Source: Desulfobacterales bacterium (GTDB lineage Bacteria; Desulfobacterota; DSM-4660; Desulfatiglandales; B25-G16). From it: a DNA stretch of 5,072 bases. This document shows, one piece after another, positions 1 through 5,072 of the stretch. Position 1 is the stretch's first letter; each line of letters begins with the position of its first letter. The DNA is taken from NCBI GenBank assembly GCA_013375335.1, contig JABXJZ010000127.1:1-5072 (forward strand), given 5' to 3'. Made by a program: the position numbers and the translations under genes. The notes under the pieces are model-generated. The model did no database searches. It saw only the letters and a list, made by a program, of their open reading frames with translations, and had not been told where the DNA came from.

Positions 1-840
1 AGAAATCTCTTTAGTAAGGGATCCATCCAAAGAGAGATGAACGTCACAATTAAGGGGCGGTCCTTAAGGTTGCTAGTTTCGTTGAACGTCTTGAGGGATG
101 ATCAAGATAACTATCTTGGATTAGTTGCCGTATTTGAGGATCTGACTGAATTAGAAAAGGCACAGAGAGTGGCTGCATGGAGGGAGGTAGCCAGACGTAT
201 AGCTCATGAGGTAAAGAACCCATTGACCCCGATTCAGCTTTCAGCGCAGAGATTGAGAAGAAAGTACGGGAGACTGTTAGCAAGAGAAGATGGGGCTGTT
301 TTCGACGAATGCACTAGGTTGATAGTGGACAACGTTGAGGAGCTGAAGGTATTGGTGGACGAATTTTCTAATTTCGCCCGCATGCCTGCTCCGAAGCCAG
401 TGCCGGATGATATAAGACAGATAATTCAGGATGCAATATTATTGTATAAAGATATCCATAAGGACATAACATTCAAGTTTATTGACAAGGATGATGTTCC
501 TATATTCAAGCTCGATAGAGAACAGATAAAAAGGGTGATGATTAATCTCTTGGATAATGCCGTGGCAGCTATCCCTAGTAAAGGAAGGATTAGTATCAAG
601 CTGTTCTATGACAAGGCATTGAGGATTGTCAGGATTGAAGTTGCCGATACGGGCACCGGCATATCTCATGAGGATATGGAGCGTCTTTTCGAGCCGTATT
701 TTTCTACCAAGAGGTCTGGCACGGGATTGGGCCTTGCCATTGTCAGCAGGATAATCAGCGACCATAATGGTTCAATAAGAGTTGAGGACAATAAGCCAAG
801 GGGTACTAGGTTTATGATCGAGCTACCGGTGAGGGTTTAA
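1..840 (+). CDS. ntrY: NtrY-like sensor histidine kinase, 5' partial
   Basis: This is the C-terminal 279 residues of a membrane sensor kinase; the frame is open from base 1, so the N-terminal sensor, membrane and HAMP parts lie upstream. The ATG at 37 is internal. Seen in order: the end of a PAS domain (about bases 1-150, ending in VFEDLTELEKAQR), an H-box RRIAHEVKNPLTPIQLSAQR with the phospho-accepting His at 205-207, an N-box (INLLDN, about 544-560), a G1 box ADTGTGI (643-663), an F-box LFEPYFSTK (685-711) and a G2 box GTGLGLAI (718-741). The PAS-to-H-box wording (AAWREVARRIAHEVKNPLTPIQLSAQRLRRKY) is typical of NtrY rather than NtrB. All catalytic motifs are intact. Family knowledge: NtrY autophosphorylates and passes phosphate to NtrX, a sigma-54-type activator. 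No ntrX follows here; LPS genes do. The family call is firm, but the stimulus and partner are unknown. Confidence 0.9.
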   Translation, partial: RNLFSKGSIQREMNVTIKGRSLRLLVSLNVLRDDQDNYLGLVAVFEDLTELEKAQRVAAWREVARRIAHEVKNPLTPIQLSAQRLRRKYGRLLAREDGAVFDECTRLIVDNVEELKVLVDEFSNFARMPAPKPVPDDIRQIIQDAILLYKDIHKDITFKFIDKDDVPIFKLDREQIKRVMINLLDNAVAAIPSKGRISIKLFYDKALRIVRIEVADTGTGISHEDMERLFEPYFSTKRSGTGLGLAIVSRIISDHNGSIRVEDNKPRGTRFMIELPVRV

Positions 841-841
841 G

Positions 842-857
842 AATGATGCCAATCATT
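842..857. repeat. Inverted repeat AATGAT-N4-ATCATT
   Basis: This is a perfect 6-base inverted repeat with a 4-base loop (GCCA), starting 2 bases after the ntrY stop. It is AT-rich and not followed by a T-run, so it would be a weak hairpin rather than a rho-independent terminator. It could equally be a small protein-binding palindrome. No function can be read from it. Confidence 0.4.
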
Positions 858-892
858 ACTCGTTAATCGGAGGCCGTGGATCGGAAACGAGT
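858..892. repeat. Inverted repeat ACTCGTT-N21-AACGAGT
   Basis: This perfect 7-base inverted repeat, arms at 858-864 and 886-892, abuts the first one. The 21-base loop contains a direct repeat ATCGGA (866-871 and 880-885) and a GGAGG run at 869-873 that resembles a Shine-Dalgarno sequence but has no usable start codon at normal spacing. If it folds in RNA it would lie just upstream of waaA. Seven matched bases over this span could also arise by chance. Confidence 0.4.
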
Positions 893-922
893 GACGGGCG
901 AGGCAAACCGGCAACCTGCGAA

Positions 923-2188
923 ATGTTTATCCTCTACCATGTGTTAGCCACCATTGTCCTTATCCTTTCCCTTCCTGTTTATCTTGTAAAAAAGAGGGTT
1001 CGCCTTAAGGAAGGACTGGGGCTGAACCTTCCAGATCTTGGAGACCCAAGTGTTGGTAGGTTATGGGTTCACGCCCTCTCAGTAGGTGAACTGCTATCTG
1101 CCATTCCCTTGCTTGAGGCCTTAAGAAATAGATATCCATCCAGGGAGATTTGCCTTTCTGTTAAAACAGCTTCGGGCTTAGAGGTAGCAAAAGAGAGGGT
1201 TAAAGATAAGGTTGACTACCTATTGCCAATGCCCCTTGACCTCTGGTGGTCAGTGAGGAGAATGATAGAGAGTATCAAGCCAACCCTCTTTATCTTAGTG
1301 GAGACAGATATCTGGCCAGGCCTCATCTCATCCCTGAATGAAGGGGGGGTGAAGACGATTCTCGTGAACGGCAGGGTGTCTCCCCGCACTGGGAAGTCCT
1401 ATATGAGGTGGCGATTTCTTATCAAGAGGGTACTCGGACTGATCGAGTTATTTCTCATGCAAACAGAACTTGACAAGGACCGCATTATGAGGGGAGGGAT
1501 TCCTCCTTATAAGGTAAAGGTTACTGGAAACATCAAATTCGATAGAGGATGGAGGCCCCTTAAGGATCAAGAACGCGACAGATGGCTTCGGCTCTTAAAT
1601 CGGAAAGATGGACGCATATGGGTAGCAGGAAGCACCCATCATCCTGAAGAGAAGATCATATTGAACGTATTTGGTCAACTCCTCAAATCGTTTCCTGATC
1701 TCTCGCTTATAATCTGCCCGAGAGAGGCCCATAGGTTTGATGAGGTGTACTATCTTGCAAAAGACCTTGGATTCAGGGCTGTCAGGAAAAGTGAATTGCC
1801 AGCAGAAGACCACGAACACAATGTCTTCATTCTCAATACACTTGGCGAGTTAGGCCAAGTTTACGGCCTAGCCGATGTTGCCTTTGTAGGGGGGAGCCTC
1901 GCTCCAATAGGAGGTCATAATCTCTTAGAGCCCTCATCTTTTGGCATACCTGTCCTCTTTGGCCCCCATACCCATAATTTCACCACTATGTCCCGATTAT
2001 TGATCAGATGCGGCGGAGGAATAATGGTTTCTGATGAGTCCGAATTATTTCATGTCACGGCAGAGCTCTTAGGCCAAAAGGGGAAGAGAAAACAGATGGG
2101 GAAACGGGCTCGGCAATTCGTGAAACAAAATCAAGGTGCTCTGGGTCGGGTAATGGAGATCCTTAAACCATACATTGAAGGGAATTGA
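923..2188 (+). CDS. waaA: 3-deoxy-D-manno-octulosonic acid (Kdo) transferase
   Basis: WaaA (KdtA) transfers Kdo from CMP-Kdo to lipid IVA at the inner face of the cytoplasmic membrane, the first step of LPS core assembly. The 421-residue product has the usual family length. Visible features: an N-terminal hydrophobic anchor (residues 1-22), the acceptor-side motif HALSVGE (50-56) with the presumed catalytic Glu56, ETDIWP (127-132), NGRVSPR (149-155), TGNIKFD (201-207), VAGSTHHPEE (234-243) opening the C-terminal CMP-Kdo-binding domain, CPREAHRF (265-272) and GGSLAPIGGHNLLEP (323-337). It is intact. ATG 923 is the first start codon in a frame open from 833, and the anchor begins right there, but no Shine-Dalgarno sequence lies 5-12 bases upstream. 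The stop at 2186-2188 leads into lpxK. Whether it adds one, two or more Kdo residues cannot be told from sequence. It is also called kdtA. Confidence 0.96.
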   Translation: MFILYHVLATIVLILSLPVYLVKKRVRLKEGLGLNLPDLGDPSVGRLWVHALSVGELLSAIPLLEALRNRYPSREICLSVKTASGLEVAKERVKDKVDYLLPMPLDLWWSVRRMIESIKPTLFILVETDIWPGLISSLNEGGVKTILVNGRVSPRTGKSYMRWRFLIKRVLGLIELFLMQTELDKDRIMRGGIPPYKVKVTGNIKFDRGWRPLKDQERDRWLRLLNRKDGRIWVAGSTHHPEEKIILNVFGQLLKSFPDLSLIICPREAHRFDEVYYLAKDLGFRAVRKSELPAEDHEHNVFILNTLGELGQVYGLADVAFVGGSLAPIGGHNLLEPSSFGIPVLFGPHTHNFTTMSRLLIRCGGGIMVSDESELFHVTAELLGQKGKRKQMGKRARQFVKQNQGALGRVMEILKPYIEGN

Positions 2189-2254
2189 AGCTCGCGAATT
2201 TCAAATCTCGAGGTATGAAGGCGATTAATTGGCCAGCTATTCATGCAGCGAGGC

Positions 2255-2260
2255 AAGGGA
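2255..2260 (+). promoter_or_regulatory. Shine-Dalgarno sequence deciding the lpxK start
   Basis: AAGGGA lies 5 bases upstream of the ATG at 2266. The other candidate starts have purine runs only 1 base away (GAAGGGA before TTG 2185, GAGG before ATG 2215), too close for normal initiation. This favours 2266. Confidence 0.5.
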
Positions 2261-2265
2261 ATGTT

Positions 2266-3336
2266 ATGACAATATCCCTCAAGATCATTTCCCTTCTCTA
2301 TGGAGCTGCTATCCAGCTTAGACTCATTGCCTATAAGATTGGTCTTCTGCCTGTCAAATCCATTCCAGCGTATGTTGTGAGCGTAGGAAATGTAACCACA
2401 GGGGGCACGGGCAAAACGCCCCTTGTCGCCATGCTTGCAGAGTGGGCAGGTAAAAGTGGATACAGGGTAGGCATTCTCTCGAGGGGCTATAAGGGAAAGA
2501 GGAGCCATAATAGCCTTATTGTCTCTGATGGGAAAAGGACTTTGGCATCTGTGGATGAGGCAGGAGATGAGCCGTTTCTATTGGCAAGAAAATTACCATC
2601 TGTTCCTGTATTAATATCGAAGAAAAGATACAGAATCGGGCATCTGGCCTTAAAGCTCTTTGGTTCGCAGTTACTACTGCTGGATGACGGATATCAGCAT
2701 TTATCCCTACACAGGGATTTGAACATTCTTCTCTTAGATGCTAAAAGGCAATTTGGGAACAAACGGCTATTGCCGCTCGGCCCCTTGAGGGAACCTATTG
2801 ACCAGATAAAAAGAGCGGATCTCATTATTATCACCAGATGCACAACTGAGCATTGTGGCGATGACCTTATCGATTTCTTACAACGAAGTTTTCCCGGGCG
2901 GCCCATCCTTCGGTCTGGGCACTTTCCTGATCAGGTTATATTTCCCCTTGCTCGTAAAGCCCATCCACCCTGCATTTTGTCAGGGAGAAGGGTAGTAGCC
3001 TTTGCAGGGCTGGCTAATCCAGATGAATTTCTTGAAATGGTAAAAGGCCTCGGGGCTCGTATCGTTCACTTTAAGGCATTTCCCGACCACCACCGCTTTA
3101 CCGAAGATGAGATTGAAGAGCTTGCCTCTCGGAAGAGGCGATCAGATTCCGATCTTCTATTGACCACGGAGAAAGACTGGGTCAGGATTGATGGTAGAAT
3201 CAGCGTTGAGTTGGATATTGGTATCTTAACCATAAAGGTGAGGATCCTTTCAGAAGGAGATACCCTCTTTGAGATGATCAGGCGGGGCATCCTCACATGT
3301 GGCGTGAACCTAAATGAAGGTCAGGTCCAGATATAG
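2266..3336 (+). CDS. lpxK: Tetraacyldisaccharide 4'-kinase (lipid A 4'-kinase)
   Basis: LpxK uses ATP to phosphorylate the 4' position of the tetraacyl disaccharide 1-phosphate, giving lipid IVA at the inner membrane. From 2266 the protein has 356 residues. Visible motifs: an N-terminal amphipathic, membrane-associating helix (about 1-30), Walker A GGTGKTP (46-52), LSRGYKGK (71-78), DEAGDEP (97-103; the Asp corresponds to the catalytic Asp of the family), the Walker B-like LLLDDGYQH (137-145), LLPLGPLREP (168-177), FAGLANPDEF (246-255), FPDHHRF (272-278; the His expected to pair with the catalytic Asp) and LLTTEKDWVR (298-307). All are intact. Start choice is uncertain: TTG 2185 overlaps the waaA stop, ATG 2215 adds 17 residues to the N-terminus, and ATG 2266 has the best ribosome binding site and an N-terminus like that of short LpxK proteins. 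The 3' end overlaps waaF by 23 bases. Confidence 0.95.
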   Translation: MTISLKIISLLYGAAIQLRLIAYKIGLLPVKSIPAYVVSVGNVTTGGTGKTPLVAMLAEWAGKSGYRVGILSRGYKGKRSHNSLIVSDGKRTLASVDEAGDEPFLLARKLPSVPVLISKKRYRIGHLALKLFGSQLLLLDDGYQHLSLHRDLNILLLDAKRQFGNKRLLPLGPLREPIDQIKRADLIIITRCTTEHCGDDLIDFLQRSFPGRPILRSGHFPDQVIFPLARKAHPPCILSGRRVVAFAGLANPDEFLEMVKGLGARIVHFKAFPDHHRFTEDEIEELASRKRRSDSDLLLTTEKDWVRIDGRISVELDIGILTIKVRILSEGDTLFEMIRRGILTCGVNLNEGQVQI

Positions 3337-4384
3337 CATTCTACCTGAGGGGATTAGAAAGATACTGGTTAGGTCTACTAATTGGGTAGGTGATACAGTG
3401 ATGATGATGCCTTCCCTAGGGGCCCTCAAGAAGGCCTTCTCGCATGCTCAGACCACGGTCCTGGCAAATCCCATGGTAGTTGCACTTTTAGAGAACCACC
3501 CTGCAGTAGACAGAACAATGACAATTGACAAGGGCAAGGGCTTCCTTAGTTCCTTTAAGGAATTCATGAGGGTCATATCATGGCTCAGGGGTGAAAGGTT
3601 TGATCTGGCTGTTCTCTTTCAAAACGCGTTTGAGGCTGCTTTCCTGGCCTATATGGGAGGGGTCAGATATATAGTCGGTTACGACACGGACGGCAGGGGA
3701 TTGTTGCTGACCCATAAGGTCATAAGAGATCGTGATATTCTCTCAGTTCATCAAGTTGAATATTTCCTAGGGCTTGTGGAGGCGATGGGATGGCCTGCTG
3801 AAGAGAGGGAGCCGGTTCTATACATTGATGATGAGGATATGAAGTCAACTTCTTTAATGCTGTCCTCCTTCGGCATAGAGGATAATTGTCTTGTTGTGGG
3901 CCTTAATCCAGGTGCTGTCTATGGACCGGCCAAGAGATGGCCGGAGGATAGATTTGCCGTCATCGGTGATTGGGCTGTCGAGAGGTGGGGAGCCAAGGTA
4001 TTGCTCCTTGGTTCTCTTTCCGAGAAAGAGATAGGTAGCAGGGTAGCTCATTATATGCAAACCAATCCAACCGATCTCTGTGGAAGAACTACCTTGGGCC
4101 AGGCCATGGCATTGATCAGGAGGTGTAACTTCTTCCTGACCAATGATAGTGGGCTCATGCATGTGGCTGCTGCCTTTGATATACCTATGGTAGCCATTTT
4201 CGGCCCCACCAATCCTGTTACAACCGGTCCGGTTAGCAGAAACGCCAGAATAGTCAGGGGCAGTGTAAATTGCAGCCCCTGCTTAAAAGAGGCGTGTCCA
4301 TATGACCATACGTGCATGTTATCCATCGATCCAGAAGAGGTCTGGAAAGAGATGGAAGGCCTGAGGGGAGAGGTTATAGGGTGA
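3314..4384 (+). CDS. waaF: LPS heptosyltransferase II (GT9 family)
   Basis: WaaF adds the second L-glycero-D-manno-heptose from ADP-heptose to the inner core in the cytoplasm. The 356-residue product has the GT9 two-Rossmann-domain layout: N-terminal KILVRSTNWVGDTVM (16-30), FQNAFEAAF (102-110), the interdomain NPGAVYGPAKRWP (198-210), and the ADP-heptose-binding TNDSGLMHVAAA (276-287) followed by IFGPTNPVTTGP (295-306). A four-Cys cluster sits near the C-terminus (C320, C323, C328, C334). The start is fixed: a TAA in the same frame is directly before ATG 3314, and the next in-frame ATG would delete the NWVGD motif. There is no Shine-Dalgarno sequence, so translation is probably coupled to lpxK, whose last 23 bases it overlaps. 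Type II rather than I is inferred from the NWVGD and NPGA-KRWP motifs; acceptor specificity is not proven by sequence. Confidence 0.92.
   Translation: MKVRSRYSILPEGIRKILVRSTNWVGDTVMMMPSLGALKKAFSHAQTTVLANPMVVALLENHPAVDRTMTIDKGKGFLSSFKEFMRVISWLRGERFDLAVLFQNAFEAAFLAYMGGVRYIVGYDTDGRGLLLTHKVIRDRDILSVHQVEYFLGLVEAMGWPAEEREPVLYIDDEDMKSTSLMLSSFGIEDNCLVVGLNPGAVYGPAKRWPEDRFAVIGDWAVERWGAKVLLLGSLSEKEIGSRVAHYMQTNPTDLCGRTTLGQAMALIRRCNFFLTNDSGLMHVAAAFDIPMVAIFGPTNPVTTGPVSRNARIVRGSVNCSPCLKEACPYDHTCMLSIDPEEVWKEMEGLRGEVIG
4365..4373 (+). promoter_or_regulatory. Shine-Dalgarno sequence deciding the gmhB start
   Basis: The purine run GGGGAGAGG ends 7 bases before the GTG at 4381, inside the last codons of waaF. 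Its strength and spacing, plus the 4-base GTGA stop/start overlap, support the GTG start over the ATG at 4312. Confidence 0.75.
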
Positions 4385-4953
4385 GGCCAGCGGTATTCAT
4401 AGATAGAGATGGGACTATCAATGAGCAACGCGGTTACATAAATCACATAAGCCGTTTTGTCCTTTTGCCGAATGCAGGGAAGGCCATATCCCTCCTAAAC
4501 GAGAATAACTATATCGTAGTAGTGACTTCCAATCAGTCTGGTGTAGCGAGAGGCTACTTCCCCATAGAATTAGTGGAGGAGACAAACGACGTATTGAGGA
4601 GGGAGTTAGCCAAGGATGACGCACACGTGAATGGGATCTATTTCTGCCCGCACCATCCAGATGGGGTCTTGCCTGAATATAGCAGGGGTTGCAGTTGCAG
4701 GAAACCGAACATAGGCCTTATACAGAAAGCGAGGTCTGAATTAGAGATAGACATGGAAAGATCATGCGTAATCGGGGACCGTTGGCTAGATATAGAATTT
4801 GCCCACAATGCAGACCTACCAGGTATCATGGTATTGACCGGTTACGGTAGGGGAGATTTTGAGTACATTGTGCCTCATAAACAGATAAAACCCACCTTCG
4901 TGGCAGAAGATTTGCTTAGGGCTGTGAAATGGATCTTAAAACAGGATAAGTAA
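4381..4953 (+). CDS. gmhB: D-glycero-D-manno-heptose 1,7-bisphosphate 7-phosphatase
   Basis: GmhB removes the C7 phosphate from heptose 1,7-bisphosphate in cytoplasmic ADP-heptose synthesis. With a GTG start the product has 190 residues, matching the usual family length of about 190. It is a HAD-IIIA phosphatase: FIDRDGTIN (6-14) gives the nucleophile Asp8 and acid/base Asp10, TSNQSG (49-54) is motif II, CRKPN (106-110) carries the motif III Lys, and GDRWLDI (132-138) holds the Mg-binding acids. Zinc-loop ligands C89, H91, C104 and C106 are all present, which is characteristic of GmhB and separates it from histidinol-phosphatase-like relatives less certainly. Anomer preference is not readable, though the LPS context favours the beta-form. 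An ATG at 4312 in the same frame would add 23 basic residues with no family counterpart and is rejected. The gene overlaps waaF by 4 bases (GTGA) and lies 1 base before the next gene, so it is coupled within the operon. Confidence 0.94.
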   Translation: MRPAVFIDRDGTINEQRGYINHISRFVLLPNAGKAISLLNENNYIVVVTSNQSGVARGYFPIELVEETNDVLRRELAKDDAHVNGIYFCPHHPDGVLPEYSRGCSCRKPNIGLIQKARSELEIDMERSCVIGDRWLDIEFAHNADLPGIMVLTGYGRGDFEYIVPHKQIKPTFVAEDLLRAVKWILKQDK

Positions 4954-4954
4954 C

Positions 4955-5072
4955 GTGAAGAACAGGAAACCGAATATTTTAATAATAAAACTGAGCGCAG
5001 TCGGTGATGTTGTTCACAGTCTGCCCTTTCTGGAGGTCTTAAGGGATAGATTCCCTTCTGCAATGATTGAAT
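4955..5072 (+). CDS. waaC: LPS heptosyltransferase I-like (GT9), 3' partial
   Basis: Only the first 39 codons are present and the frame is open at the window end. After a short basic start the sequence reads ILIIKLSAVGDVVHSLPFLE, the N-terminal beta-strand and glycine loop of GT9 heptosyltransferases. The K-S-x-x-GDV-x-H-x-LP pattern is typical of WaaC (heptosyltransferase I), which adds the first heptose to Kdo, and differs from the NWVGD form seen in the upstream waaF. The start is GTG 4955, 1 base after the gmhB TAA, with AGGA at 4943-4946 (8-base spacing). No ATG is available before the conserved motif. The fragment is too short to exclude another GT9 enzyme, such as a heptosyltransferase III, so the symbol is provisional; membership of GT9 is secure. 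Confidence 0.8.
   Translation, partial: MKNRKPNILIIKLSAVGDVVHSLPFLEVLRDRFPSAMIE

Larger units (their letters stand above)
841..922 (+). other. Intergenic gap between ntrY and waaA, possible structured leader
   Basis: These 82 bases are the only real gap in the window. They contain two adjacent inverted repeats (842-857 and 858-892), a GGAGG purine run at 869-873 inside the loop of the second repeat, and a tandem near-repeat GGCAAACC/GGCAACC at 902-916. I see no T-run after either hairpin, so no intrinsic terminator, and no convincing sigma-70 or sigma-54 (GG-N10-GC) promoter. The frame of waaA is open back to 833 but has no start codon before 923. The region could be a leader that shapes waaA expression or simply a spacer; the sequence does not decide. 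Confidence 0.4.

Noticed and set aside
37..840. ATG 37 as the true start of the kinase
   Set aside because: The frame is open to base 1 and residues before the ATG continue the PAS domain, so the gene is 5' truncated by the window edge.
842..892. Rho-independent terminator after ntrY
   Set aside because: Neither inverted repeat is GC-rich enough or followed by a T-run.
896..922. Resemblance of GGCAAACC to part of a c-di-GMP-I (GEMM) riboswitch
   Set aside because: The second conserved part (GACGCAAAGCC-like) is absent downstream and the start codon follows within a few bases, leaving no room for the fold.
895..922. Sigma-54 promoter upstream of waaA, tempting given the NtrY neighbour
   Set aside because: No GG-N10-GC match with the TGGCAC/TTGC flanks is present in the gap.
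4312..4380. ATG 4312 as the gmhB start
   Set aside because: It adds 23 basic residues before the FIDRDGT motif, overlaps waaF by 73 bases and lacks family support. GTG 4381 has a strong Shine-Dalgarno and gives the standard length.
50..5063. Several minus-strand ORFs of 60-130 codons opposite the genes
   Set aside because: All lie fully or mainly opposite well-supported conserved genes, show no recognisable domain and look like antisense shadows.
1..5072. Mobile element, CRISPR array, tRNA or rRNA
   Set aside because: No transposase-like ORF, spaced repeat array or RNA gene signature was seen; the window is almost entirely filled by conserved genes.

Overview
The window is a compact plus-strand block of lipopolysaccharide (LPS) inner-core and lipid A genes from a Gram-negative (diderm) bacterium. 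It has moderate GC content and uses many AGG/AGA arginine codons. The gene set (Kdo transferase, lipid A 4'-kinase, two heptosyltransferase-type GT9 enzymes and a heptose bisphosphate phosphatase) means the organism makes a Kdo-heptose LPS core. An NtrY-type kinase next to LPS genes, and the sequence style of WaaF and KdtA, suggest a Desulfobacterota/Nitrospirota-like lineage. That placement is an inference with low confidence, and no marker gene in the window settles it.

Layout: 1-840 is the 3' part of an NtrY-like sensor histidine kinase that begins before the window. 841-922 is the only real intergenic gap; it holds two adjacent inverted repeats and no recognisable terminator or promoter. 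923-2188 is waaA (kdtA). lpxK follows (most likely start 2266, possible starts 2215 and 2185, end 3336). waaF (3314-4384) overlaps the end of lpxK by 23 bases. gmhB (4381-4953) overlaps waaF by 4 bases. A waaC-like heptosyltransferase starts at 4955, 1 base after the gmhB stop, and runs off the end.

The genes fit one pathway at the inner face of the cytoplasmic membrane. LpxK phosphorylates the lipid A disaccharide to lipid IVA, and WaaA adds Kdo to it. GmhB removes the 7-phosphate during ADP-heptose synthesis. WaaC and WaaF then add heptose I and heptose II to the Kdo. From waaA to waaC the genes overlap or nearly touch, so they almost certainly form an operon with translational coupling. 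The kinase may be transcribed with them or simply lie upstream.

I found no previously undescribed system, mobile element, CRISPR array or RNA gene. The points worth a second look are the structured ntrY-waaA gap, the lack of an ntrX gene directly after ntrY, start sites that lack a Shine-Dalgarno sequence, and a four-cysteine cluster in WaaF.
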